DNA of 64,000 bases, from contig NZ_MKQR01000011.1 in assembly GCF_001940455.1 (NCBI RefSeq), positions 62,001 through 126,000 of the forward strand. Reading direction: 5' to 3'. This stretch comes from Actinokineospora bangkokensis. GTDB lineage: Bacteria > Actinomycetota > Actinomycetes > Mycobacteriales > Pseudonocardiaceae. This document shows, piece by piece, positions 56,701 to 63,480 of the stretch. The translations under genes were made by a program, and so were the position numbers. Position 1 is the stretch's first letter; each line of letters opens with the position of its first letter. Under the pieces are notes generated by a model. It saw only the letters and a program-made list of their open reading frames with translations, had not been told where the DNA came from and searched no databases.

Positions 56701-58100
56701 ACCGGGTGCGCCGGGTCGTCGCGGAGTTCACCGACCTGCTCGTCGAGCGCGAACAGCAGTCGTCGACGGCGGCCCCCGACCCGGCCAGGGAGGCCCGCCG
56801 CGCGCCGGGACCGGACGTCTTCCTGGTGGTGGACGGGTGGTACAGCCTGCGCCAGGAGTTCGAGGACCTGGAGCCCGCGATCACCGCGCTGGCCAACCGC
56901 GGCCTGAACCACGGCGTGCACCTGGTGGTGACGGCGAACCGTGCGGTCGAGGTGCGCGCCGGTCTCAAGGAACTGTTCGGCACCCGGCTGGAGCTGCGGC
57001 TCGGTGACCCGTCGGAGTCCGAGATCGACCGGCGGACGGCGCTCACCGTCCCGCCGCACACCCCGGGGCGCGGCATCACCGCCGAGCGCCACCACTTCCG
57101 CGCCCTGCTGCCCAGGGTCGACGGCTCCCGCGAGGTCGACGACCTGGGCGCGGGCCTGCGCAGGGCCGTGGCGGCGGTCGACGCGGCCTGGTCGGGCGAG
57201 CGGGCGCCGCGGGCCAGGCTGCTGCCGACGACCATCGACCGGACGGCGCTCGACCGGGGCGGGGAGACCGGCAGGCTGATCCCCCTCGGCCAGAACATCC
57301 GGCTCCGCACGGTCCACCTCGACCTCGACGCGGAGCCGCACTTCCTCGCCTTCGCCGATGGCGAGACCGGCAAGACGAACCTGCTGCGCACCATCCTCGC
57401 GGGCATCACCGAGCGGTACACGCCGGAGGAAGCCCTGATCATCCTCGTCGACTACCGCCGGACGCTGCTCGGCTTCGTCGACGACGCCCACCTCCTCGGC
57501 TACGCGGTCTCCTCCACCCAGCTCACCAACATGGTGGAGGACATCCGCGCCTCCATGCGCAAGCGGCTGCCCGGCCCGGACGTCACCCAGGAGCAGTTGC
57601 GCGACCGGTCGTGGTGGAAGGGCCCGGAGCTGTTCGTCGTCGTCGACGACTACGACCTGGTGGCCACCACCGGCAACAACCCGCTGCACCCCCTCGCGGA
57701 GTTCCTGGGCCAGGCCAAGGACGTCGGCCTGCACCTGGTGGTGGTGCGCCGGACCGGCGGGTCGGGCCGCGCCCTGTTCGACCCCGTGGTGGGCAAGCTG
57801 CGCGAGATCGGCACCCCGGGCCTGGTGATGAGCGGAAGCCGCGACGAGGGCATCCTGCTCGGCCGGGTCCGGCCCGCCCCCCTGCCCCCCGGCCGGGGCA
57901 CCCTGGTCAGCCGCCGGTCGGAGGAGGAGTTGATGCAGGTCGCGTGGACCGACCCGGCGCCGCTGCCCGAACCCCGCGCTGCGGACGCCCCGCCTGTGCC
58001 GGACCGCGCGGAGCAACCCACCACCGACTCCGGGAACACCCGCCCCGCTGAGCCGGTCGAGACCTCGGAAGCCGACGCCGAAGGCACGTCCGAGGCTTGA
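53775..58100 (+). CDS. Caspase-like peptidase fused to four FtsK/EccC-type ATPase domains (1441 aa)
   Basis: Residues 1-245 are a caspase-fold peptidase: RRALLVGTSRYEDPALP opening, catalytic His81 (LYVSGHGIKN) and Cys131 (ILDCCYSGSF). Four P-loop domains follow, in the manner of the type VII secretion ATPase EccC. D1 (about 295-530): Walker A 311-318 GRIWSGKS, Walker B ending IDG at 420-421. D2 (about 590-840): GATGSGKS 612-619 and VVDEF with Asp724-Glu725, the only fully canonical site. D3 (about 895-1125): GGPQSGKS 919-926 and VVDG. D4 (about 1165-1390): ADGETGKT, with Ala where the first P-loop Gly is expected, and VVDDYD. D1 and D3 are clearly related. A 50-residue Pro/Glu-rich tail ends the protein. 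There are no membrane spans, and no WXG100 or other secretion genes are nearby. It is probably an NTPase-gated protease of a conflict system; the trigger and target are unknown. Confidence 0.88.
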   Translation: MAERRALLVGTSRYEDPALPTLNAPVKETRQLSELLNDPDIGGFAATALIDERKAVVEREVEELFADRGVDDHVLLYVSGHGIKNADNQLFFATTDTRQDRPYSTAIPAVLVQQLLRECQARFKAVILDCCYSGSFAPGAVTKSGMAVDVSALGEGTFVITATNALDPAFEDERMVFGNSTPYSVFTDVLIAGLATGAAARPGSDEITADDLYDFLDRELRKPRADGRVQRPHRLNHGLGEFKIADARTRRLAVDESTNSPRLAELIDRDDPAAARALRVPIGQAHRATARGDDLVRLDLGGQDGHLCVVGRIWSGKSTLLRTLIASLQAGRSPAEVRFLCLDAGGQLADLADTPFVDRVVAPSDREGVRAALADVLAVIESRDRLFRSASIRLVHHFRELRRRDALPPGDHADLFLVIDGWDSFHTRGVADDVRLIAGTGLGKGVHVVLTARTWSEVPPDIKSLLRGRIELGLDDPAESHHPQLSASLPKSAGWGLFDGRPFLTAVQEHEQAEDEINAVAARLARMAEPDPAAVVEPVAAEAERPDPLLSSPDLLDLLGLPNALAIADRRATPPEQRLRTAFGVGADGAPVVLDIKEAAEGGMGPHGICVGATGSGKSEFLRTLVLGMMATHLPTELGFVLIDFKGGATFLGLGGAPHVAASVTNLGRDEALIDRLEAALRGELFRRQEVLARRGFSKVADHERARADGAPLPPLPALFIVVDEFAELLTARPGFLEVLTTIGRLGRSLRVHLLLAAQLLEEGKLRGLDSHLSYRIGLKMFSAAESRAVLGVPDAYELPPVPGSGLLHHDATGLVRFKAAYVSGGPFGRSPLDQVMGVLPALGPPVPPIWLPPLGAADPLDSVLADLAPHPDRGLSSDRAPHGTLGVPIGLVDRPFEQRREVLVVDLSGTAGHALVTGGPQSGKSTLLRTLVLAAALTHTPDQVRFSCLDLGGGTLGPLAGLPHVGDVVGRTDPDRVRRVVAEFTDLLVEREQQSSTAAPDPAREARRAPGPDVFLVVDGWYSLRQEFEDLEPAITALANRGLNHGVHLVVTANRAVEVRAGLKELFGTRLELRLGDPSESEIDRRTALTVPPHTPGRGITAERHHFRALLPRVDGSREVDDLGAGLRRAVAAVDAAWSGERAPRARLLPTTIDRTALDRGGETGRLIPLGQNIRLRTVHLDLDAEPHFLAFADGETGKTNLLRTILAGITERYTPEEALIILVDYRRTLLGFVDDAHLLGYAVSSTQLTNMVEDIRASMRKRLPGPDVTQEQLRDRSWWKGPELFVVVDDYDLVATTGNNPLHPLAEFLGQAKDVGLHLVVVRRTGGSGRALFDPVVGKLREIGTPGLVMSGSRDEGILLGRVRPAPLPPGRGTLVSRRSEEELMQVAWTDPAPLPEPRAADAPPVPDRAEQPTTDSGNTRPAEPVETSEADAEGTSEA

Positions 58101-58101
58101 C

Positions 58102-58550
58102 CAGGCTGGCACGGCATCGCTCGAACAGGGACGCGCCACCCGGCCGTCCGCCCCCGTGGTCGCGGCGCTGTCCCGCGCGCTGCGGTTCGACGATCACGAC
58201 GCGGCCCTGCTGCACCGCACCGCGGGGCTGGCGCCCCCGACCGGGGCCGTGGCCAGGCACGTGCCCGAGAACGTCGACCGGGTCATCGCCCGGCTGCACC
58301 AGTGGCCCGCCGCGGCCTACTTCGCGGACTGGTGGCTGCTGCGCTGGAACCCCGCGTGGTCGGCGCTGCTGAGCGACTCGGCGGGTCTGCGCGCAACGTC
58401 GTCTGGTTCGACGTCGGCCCGATCCACCTCGACGGCGACGTCCTCCAGGTCCCGGACTCGGACGTCCGCGTCGTCGTCTACTCGCCCGAACCGGACACAG
58501 AGGACGCCGCCCGCCTGGCGCGGCTGCTCACCCGCTCGACGGTCGGCTAG
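58102..58550 (+). pseudogene. Decayed XRE/MmyB-family transcriptional regulator
   Basis: From 58120 one frame reads LEQGRATRPSAPVVAALSRA, then LAPPTGAVARHVPENVDRVI and WWLLRWNPAWSALLSD, the end of the helix-turn-helix and the start of the MmyB-like ligand domain. About 20 nt later a different frame (from about 58395) reads ARNVVWF directly joined to DVGPIHLDGDVLQVPDSD and VVVYSPEPDTEDAARLARLL, the C-terminal end of the same family. The DNA-binding N-terminus is missing and about 80 residues of the middle are gone, with a frame change. The remnant begins 1-20 nt after the caspase-ATPase stop, so that gene may have been joined to it by an insertion or deletion. It cannot encode a working regulator. 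Confidence 0.75.
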
Positions 58551-58600
58551 GGCGTACTTCCCAGGAGGGTGGCGCCGGCTCGGGTCTGCGCGACACAGGA

Positions 58601-59377
58601 CTACCGGGTCGCGAGGACCACGCGGCAGTCCTCGTCGTCGGGCATCATCGCGGGGAAGCTGATGGTGAACCGGTAGCCGTGGGGGGCGAGCAGGTCGAGG
58701 ACCTCCGGCAGGCGGGTGCTCGCGTTCTGCACCTCGATGACCAGCCGGTCGATCCTGGGCCACAGGGACTCGTCGACCCCGCGCAGCACCTCCAACTCGG
58801 CGCCCTCCACGTCGACCTTGAGCAGGTCCACCCGCTGCGCCCCCGCGGGCCACACGGCCTCGAACGCCACGACGGGGACGGTCACCTCCTCGGTGGCCAG
58901 CAGTTCGTCGGCGTTCTCGGGCTGCGAGGCGCGCATGCGGGCGAACCACTCGTCGGGCTTCTCCTGCGGGCGGGAGGTGGAGTTGGCCAGCACGTTGCGG
59001 AAGGCGGTCATGGTGATCTCGCCCGGTTCGGCGCCCGCGGCCGCGGCGATGACGTGCACGTCCCCGGCGCCGGCGACGTTGCGGCGGAGCAGCCCGGCGG
59101 TCCCGGGCACCGGTTCGACGGCCACGACCCGCGCGCGGGGGCGGTCGCGCAGGACCCGGAGGGTGAACAGTCCGAGGTTCGCGCCCAGGTCGACCACGAC
59201 CGGCGCCTCGGGCAGCAGGTCGATCGCGTGGCCGTACTCGTCGTGGACGAACACCTCGTCGTAGAGGTACCGCAACTCGCCCACCGAGAAGCGGTTGTCG
59301 TAGGTCTCGACGACCCGCCCGTCCGGCATCCGCACCCCGGTGGTCGGGCGACCTTCGACCTCTGCCCCGCCTCGCAT
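58601..59377 (-). CDS. FkbM-family methyltransferase
   Basis: A 258-residue SAM-dependent methyltransferase. Motif I is VVVDLGANLGLFTLRVL (residues 60-76), followed by VVAVEPVPGTAGLLRRNVAG and the FkbM landmark VDLLKVDVEGAELEVLRG; the C-terminus (HGYRFTISFP) is typical. The family usually methylates hydroxyls on sugars or polyketides. The ATG at 59375-59377 is preceded by GAGGGGG; the longer upstream frame lacks family similarity. It stands alone, convergent with the regulator remnant and more than 7 kb from the glycosyltransferases. A role in the PKS pathway is possible but nothing in the arrangement shows it. Confidence 0.92.
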   Translation of the reverse strand: MRGGAEVEGRPTTGVRMPDGRVVETYDNRFSVGELRYLYDEVFVHDEYGHAIDLLPEAPVVVDLGANLGLFTLRVLRDRPRARVVAVEPVPGTAGLLRRNVAGAGDVHVIAAAAGAEPGEITMTAFRNVLANSTSRPQEKPDEWFARMRASQPENADELLATEEVTVPVVAFEAVWPAGAQRVDLLKVDVEGAELEVLRGVDESLWPRIDRLVIEVQNASTRLPEVLDLLAPHGYRFTISFPAMMPDDEDCRVVLATR

Positions 59378-59753
59378 GCCATCCCCCTCTTGTCCTGTGC
59401 TCCGCAGGGAGCCTAGCCAGGGTCCCCCACACCCGCCCGCCAAGCGCAGCCGGTCACAACAACGTACGTTGGACCGGTGCGAGTGGTGACTCTTTCCCCT
59501 AGCGCACAAGCACTTCCGTGGTTAGCACTCGCGTGAACACGCGTGGTGACCTGACAGCGTCCGGTACTCCTTCGGCGCAGGGCGCGTCCGCCACTGCCGG
59601 ACGTGGTGGGGTGCGGGGCGTGGCCTGATCTTCCCATTGGCCTGAGCGGACTTCCCGGACGGGTGGCGCTTGTTTCAGCGACCGTCCACCCGGTCCTACG
59701 CTCGGCGCACGGCCGAGGGATCCCCGCACCAGAACAGGGAAGGGAAGACACCC
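59378..59753. promoter_or_regulatory. Divergent intergenic region, FkbM gene / RhiA-like gene
   Basis: 376 nt with no convincing gene. It holds a perfect 12-bp palindrome CAACGTACGTTG (59460-59471), a perfect inverted pair CGCGTG-AA-CACGCG (59530-59543), a CCCCTAG (59497-59503) resembling the element near the PKS region, and a weak -10-like TACGCT (59697-59702) facing the RhiA-like gene. These are candidate operators only. Confidence 0.4.
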
Positions 59754-60386
59754 ATGTCCACAGTAGAGCAGAACCCGGCACCCGCGCTCGGCACCGCCTA
59801 CGAGTTGCAGGTGGTCAACCAGAGCGGCCACGCGGTCACCGCGATGGTCTACGCGGTGCCGCAGCAGCAGTGCCTGTCGCTGGTGTGGCGCTCGGCCCAG
59901 CTCGCGGCGGGGGCGTCGGCCGGGTTCAGCTGGTCGGCCACCCCCAACTTCGTGCGCGGCACCCTCGCGGCCCCGCCCGGGCCGTGCGTGCCCTTCACCG
60001 CGCAGCAGGTCGTCGACGCCATCCCCGGCCAGTCGAACCAGATCACCCTCGAACCCGCGGCGGGCGGCGGCACCCAGTTCACCGGCCAGCAGCCTGGCCC
60101 GCCCGGGACGCTGCTGATCAACGAGGCCGGCACGCTGCCCGCGGACGAGACCCAGGCGGTCGGCGTCGGCATCGGCGGCTACCCGCTGTTCGTCACCACC
60201 CTCTCCCCCGGCGCCCGGCCCACCTACGGCCTGACCCCCCAGCTGTGGCTGGCGACGGGCACTTTCGAGCAGGGGCAGATCATGAGCCAGATGGGTGTGG
60301 AGGTGCACACCCCGCTGACCTACCCGCCGGGCGTCACCAGCATCACCGCGCTGTTCACCGGCGCCGAGTGGATCCTCAACACCTGA
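59754..60386 (+). CDS. RhiA-like protein of unknown function
   Basis: A 210-residue protein with an even spread of short beta-type segments and no signal peptide or membrane span. The N-terminal part (YELQVVNQSGHAVTAMVYAV, then SLVWRSAQLAAGASAGFSW) has the pattern of RhiA, a rhizosphere-expressed, quorum-regulated protein of rhizobia with no known activity; the match is from memory of the family pattern and is moderate. It contains two Cys (CLSLVW and GPCVPF) and Gly/Pro-rich loops in the centre. ATG at 59754 follows GGAAGGGAAG. It is a single gene, ended by a strong hairpin shared with the convergent membrane-protein gene. Confidence 0.6.
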   Translation: MSTVEQNPAPALGTAYELQVVNQSGHAVTAMVYAVPQQQCLSLVWRSAQLAAGASAGFSWSATPNFVRGTLAAPPGPCVPFTAQQVVDAIPGQSNQITLEPAAGGGTQFTGQQPGPPGTLLINEAGTLPADETQAVGVGIGGYPLFVTTLSPGARPTYGLTPQLWLATGTFEQGQIMSQMGVEVHTPLTYPPGVTSITALFTGAEWILNT

Positions 60387-60394
60387 CGCCCCCG

Positions 60395-60424
60395 GCCCAC
60401 CGCGCCGCGGGGAGCGCGGTGGGC
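60395..60424. terminator. Bidirectional terminator hairpin
   Basis: Perfect 10-bp arms GCCCACCGCG / CGCGGTGGGC with a 10-nt loop, 8 nt after the RhiA-like stop and 13 nt after the end of the convergent small membrane-protein gene. Confidence 0.8.
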
Positions 60425-60437
60425 ACCGGGTCCGCAC

Positions 60438-60719
60438 TCACCGCTGCGGCGGCTCAGGAGCGTCCGCGCGCAGGCCTGGGGGCAGCCGGGGGAAGGGTTC
60501 GCGCAGGATGTAGCGGCGATGGGCGACGAAGATGACGACGGCCTGGCCGAGCAGCAGCACCCCGCCGAACAGGTACGCCGTCCAGCCATCCCCCAGCACG
60601 ATCCCCATGACGATCGCGAACCCCAGGAACGCCGCGCCGACCAGGACGTTCCGCCGGGTCATCCGGTTGAGGGCACTCAGCCGCTCCCGCTGTTCGTCCT
60701 GCACCGCGCGCTCCCCCAC
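60438..60719 (-). CDS. Small membrane protein with two transmembrane segments (93 aa)
   Basis: GTG at 60717-60719 is preceded by GGAGG. A charged N-terminus (VQDEQRERLSALNRMTRRN) leads into two close hydrophobic spans (VLVGAAFLGFAIVMGIVLG and AYLFGGVLLLGQAVVIFVA) joined by a short GDGWT turn, then a basic, Pro-rich cytosolic tail. It is a two-helix hairpin protein with both ends inside. I recognise no family. It is convergent with the RhiA-like gene and may share the minus strand with the upstream secreted protein gene 54 nt away, so a small operon is possible. Confidence 0.75.
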   Translation of the reverse strand: MGERAVQDEQRERLSALNRMTRRNVLVGAAFLGFAIVMGIVLGDGWTAYLFGGVLLLGQAVVIFVAHRRYILREPFPRLPPGLRADAPEPPQR

Positions 60720-60773
60720 CGGCCCATCCTCCCACAGCGCGCCGTCCCGGTCACCCTGTCGAGCCCGTCCCGG

Positions 60774-61907
60774 TCACCACCCCGCCGAGCTGATGGCGTG
60801 GCGGTTGAACGCCCCATCGCTCTCGGCGCCCACGACGGAAGTGCCGAACGGGGAGAGGGCGAGCCAGTCGATCTTGCGGTCGGCCGCGGTGGGGGCGAGC
60901 GCGGTGGTCCGGCCGGTGCGGGTCCAGACGCGGCCCTCGTAGCGGCCGGTGCCCGGGATGGCGCTGGTGCCCGCCACGTCCCCGAGCTGGTTGATGCTGA
61001 AGCCGCGGGTGGAGGTGGCGCTGGTGGGGGTCAGGTCGGTCATGCGCCCGTCCCGCCAGCGGAAGGCGTGGTAGGCCCCGCTCGCGGTCTCCGATGAGCC
61101 GGTGACCTCACCCGCGTCGTTGAGGTAGCGGCCGCGGCCGAAACCCGGCACCGCGGCGATGGTCTGGTCCCCGCCGAGGGTGCCGAGCTCGGTGAGGGCA
61201 CCCCGGCGCCACAGCCCGACCCGGGTGCCACCGGAGTCGGGCCAGAGGTCGAACAGCACGTCGCCGCGGGCGTTGACCTCCAGGGGGTTCGGCGGGAAGG
61301 TGCCGCCGAACGGGTTGGGCACCTCGATGCCCCGGGACTGGCCGCGGGGGAACACGCGGGTGCCCTGGCCCGTCCACACGGCGACGTCCCCGAGCGGGCC
61401 GATCGCAGCGGTGAAGGCGTCCTCGGACAGGGTGCGCCACGTGCCTGCGCGCCAGGTCGCGACCACGTTGGTGAAGGCAGGGGTCGTGCCGCGCACCAGC
61501 ACCTCACCCGTGTTGGCGATCCCCAGCGCGACCGAGGTCGTCGTCCCGGGCGGCAGCAGGTCGACGGCCGCGCCCCCGGACCACAGCACCCCCGTCCGCA
61601 CCCCGTCGACGGTCCGCGTGCCGACGACCTGGTCCCGGTCGTTGAACTCGATGGCCTGGCTGGGGTGGGTGTCCAGCGGCCGCAGCACACCCCCGCGCCA
61701 GGTGACCGCCTGCTGGTCGAGCGACCCGGCCGGGCGGATCGTGCCGACCACCAGGCCCGAGGGGGTGACCCCCTGGGCCCAACTGGTGTAGGCGGGCGCG
61801 GGGGTCGGCAACGGGCGCAGCACCGGGGCGGCCACGGCCGTACCAGGCAGCACAGCGGCGACCACGGCGGCGAACACCAGCGCGGGCGCGAGAGCGGAGG
61901 AGCGCAT
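60774..61907 (-). CDS. Secreted HAF-repeat protein
   Basis: A 377-residue exported protein. The signal peptide is clear: MRSSALAPALVFAAVVAAVL followed by PGTAVAAP, with a likely cut after AVA. The mature part consists of repeats of about 45 residues, each with Asn-Asp or Asn-x-x-Gly-(Asp/Glu)-Val turns and Trp-Arg-x-Gly strands, for example GRGRYLNDAGEVTGSSETAS followed by GAYHAFRWRDGRMTDLTP. These match the HAF repeat of extracellular beta-propeller-like proteins. No catalytic motif is seen; adhesion or surface binding is a guess. The ATG at 61905-61907 follows GAGAGG; upstream in-frame codons would spoil the signal peptide. Confidence 0.85.
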   Translation of the reverse strand: MRSSALAPALVFAAVVAAVLPGTAVAAPVLRPLPTPAPAYTSWAQGVTPSGLVVGTIRPAGSLDQQAVTWRGGVLRPLDTHPSQAIEFNDRDQVVGTRTVDGVRTGVLWSGGAAVDLLPPGTTTSVALGIANTGEVLVRGTTPAFTNVVATWRAGTWRTLSEDAFTAAIGPLGDVAVWTGQGTRVFPRGQSRGIEVPNPFGGTFPPNPLEVNARGDVLFDLWPDSGGTRVGLWRRGALTELGTLGGDQTIAAVPGFGRGRYLNDAGEVTGSSETASGAYHAFRWRDGRMTDLTPTSATSTRGFSINQLGDVAGTSAIPGTGRYEGRVWTRTGRTTALAPTAADRKIDWLALSPFGTSVVGAESDGAFNRHAISSAGW

Positions 61908-61942
61908 CAGCAACCTCTCAGAGGGCGACCATGTCGGCACCC

Positions 61943-61972
61943 ACCGTAGCAATAGCATCACTATCTAGACAA
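61943..61972 (-). promoter_or_regulatory. Candidate promoter of the HAF-repeat gene
   Basis: On the minus strand TTGTCT (61967-61972), an 18-nt spacer and TACGGT (61943-61948) resemble a group-1 sigma promoter. It lies in a short AT-richer island, and transcription would start about 30 nt before the start codon. Confidence 0.4.
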
Positions 61973-61980
61973 TGACGTTA

Positions 61981-62285
61981 TCTCAATGGGCGCCCAGCCG
62001 GGTCAGCGCGGGGCGGATCGGGCCCGCTCGACCGTCGGCTGGACCGGCACGGGCGCCGGGAACGCCTCCTGCTCGGCAACCCTCCCGCCGACGGCCCTTT
62101 GCTCCATTGAGGACGGTCGACATCCCTCGGTCGAAGAGGTGGACCGCGTCCAGGACGAAGACCCAGTCGCGGAGTCGCAGGCACCACCAGCCCGCTGGAA
62201 TGCGGACGCACAGCTCCCGCGGAGCGGATTTGTCGTGGGTCCCCGCTACGGTGTCCACACCAATCCGAGAGTCAGGAGTGAAGCG
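61981..62285. other. Intergenic stretch without identifiable gene
   Basis: About 305 nt between the HAF-gene promoter and the hydrolase gene. Open frames on both strands are unsupported by ribosome sites or family patterns. The only clear signal is AGGAG (62275-62279), the ribosome site of the hydrolase. Confidence 0.6.
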
Positions 62286-62867
62286 ATGGCCGAGGTCGTC
62301 CTGTTCCACCACGCCCAAGGGCTCACCGAGGGCGTCCGCGCGTTCGCCGAGGGGCTGCGCGGCGCGGGGCACACCGTCCACACTCCCGACCTGTTCGACG
62401 GGGTGCTGCCGGAGAGCATCGAGGCGGGCCTCGCCCTGATCCGCGAACTGGGGGACGAGCTGGGTCAGCGGGCGGACAAGGCCGTGGCGGAGCTGCCCGC
62501 CGACCTCGTCTACGCCGGGTTCTCCGTCGGTGAGTCGATCGCCCAGCGCTTCGCGCAGACGCGTGCGGGCGCGCGGGGGGCGCTGCTGTACGAGTCCTGC
62601 ATCCCGGTCACCGGCGAGTGGGCCTTCGGGGAGTGGCCCCAGGGGCTCCCGGTGCAGATCCACGGCGCCGAGCACGACGAGTTCTTCGGTGAGGACCTGC
62701 CCGCCGCCCAGGAGCTCGTCGAGATCGCGGGGGCGGACGTGGCGGAGCTGTTCGTCTACCCGGCCGGCGGCCACCTCTTCACCGACAGCTCGCTGCCCGC
62801 CTACGACGCCGACGCCACGGCCCTCGTGATCGAGCGCTCCGCCGCGTTCCTCTCCCGCCTCGGCTGA
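62286..62867 (+). CDS. Dienelactone hydrolase-family protein
   Basis: A 193-residue alpha/beta-hydrolase. It begins MAEVVLFHHAQGLTEGVRAF and has the nucleophile elbow YAGFSVGES with Ser80; most dienelactone hydrolases use Cys here, so this is the serine variant. Asp131 (GAEHDEFF) and His163 (PAGGHLF) complete the triad. The small size and the FHHA..LT opening fit the short actinobacterial branch, whose substrates are unknown. AGGAG 6 nt upstream fixes the ATG at 62286. It converges on the HNH-like gene with a 12-nt gap. Confidence 0.9.
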   Translation: MAEVVLFHHAQGLTEGVRAFAEGLRGAGHTVHTPDLFDGVLPESIEAGLALIRELGDELGQRADKAVAELPADLVYAGFSVGESIAQRFAQTRAGARGALLYESCIPVTGEWAFGEWPQGLPVQIHGAEHDEFFGEDLPAAQELVEIAGADVAELFVYPAGGHLFTDSSLPAYDADATALVIERSAAFLSRLG

Positions 62868-62879
62868 GCACCGTCTCGC

Positions 62880-63320
62880 TCAGCGGCCCCCCGCGGTGAC
62901 GACGACGAGGAACTGGCCACCGCCCGGCTCGGCGTGCGCGGCCACCGGGAGGTCGGGCACCAGGCGGGAGAAGCGGTCGACCAGCCAGTCCGCGGCGTCC
63001 TGCGCGTCCCGCTCGGTGGGGCAGCGGGCCACCAGCTCGCGCCCGCCCTTGCGTTCGAGCCGCTGGGCGACGGAGATCAGGGGCGCGGGCTCGACCACGT
63101 GCAGGTGCTCCGCCCACGGGATGACCACCTTGACCGCGCCCTTGCGGGTGTTGCAGCCGCGGTGGGCCAACCGCTCGGGGAGCTTGGCCTTGCGGTCCGC
63201 GGTGCGGCTGTCCACGCTCGGGCCGCGGGGGTCGTTGACCGACATGTCCGGGTCAACGGGGGCGTCGCAGACCCAGCAGCGCCAACCGTCGCGCTCGGCG
63301 ACGTCATCGAGGAGGCTCAC
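62880..63320 (-). CDS. HNH-like zinc-motif protein of unknown function
   Basis: A 146-residue protein. The first half has a Cys-x2-Cys pair (WRCWVCDAPVDP, Cys15 and Cys18) and a second knuckle HRGCNTRKG (His53, Cys56, Asn57), separated by NDPRGPSVDSRTADRKAK. The spacing and the CNxxKG end recall HNH-fold proteins, but the usual first catalytic His is Ser in PSVDSRT, so nuclease activity is doubtful and the fold may be structural. The second half (residues 85-146) resembles a small alpha/beta domain. GTG at 63318-63320 is the likely start; the ribosome site is weak. I would call it conserved hypothetical. Confidence 0.75.
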   Translation of the reverse strand: MSLLDDVAERDGWRCWVCDAPVDPDMSVNDPRGPSVDSRTADRKAKLPERLAHRGCNTRKGAVKVVIPWAEHLHVVEPAPLISVAQRLERKGGRELVARCPTERDAQDAADWLVDRFSRLVPDLPVAAHAEPGGGQFLVVVTAGGR

Positions 63321-63434
63321 CCGGGCAACCTAGCGCCCCGGGGCGGGCCCGGTCCGCCGACCGCCCTGAGTGCGTGAGTGCGGCCCGCAGCACGGACGGC
63401 GTGCTCTCGGCGTCGGACAACCCTTCCTCAACGC

Positions 63435-63468
63435 GAGGGGCCCGGGGTGCGCGCACCCCGGGCCCCTC
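63435..63468. terminator. Strong terminator hairpin after chitinase gene
   Basis: A perfect 34-nt palindrome of two 17-nt GC-rich arms without unpaired loop, ending 12 nt from the stop of the minus-strand chitinase gene. A T-tract is absent. Confidence 0.85.
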
Positions 63469-63480
63469 CCTGCGCAGGCG

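Noticed and set aside
53775-58100. Calling the four-ATPase protein a type VII secretion EccC
   Set aside because: It lacks the N-terminal membrane part, has a caspase there instead, and no WXG100, EccB, EccD, EccE or mycosin gene is in the window.
58156-58662. A 168-residue ORF as an intact gene
   Set aside because: Only its first 75 residues resemble the MmyB regulator family; the rest is an out-of-frame reading while the true continuation lies in another frame.
61983-62774. Minus-strand ORF opposite the dienelactone hydrolase gene
   Set aside because: Mostly antisense to a well-supported gene, and the part beyond it shows no recognisable family or ribosome site.
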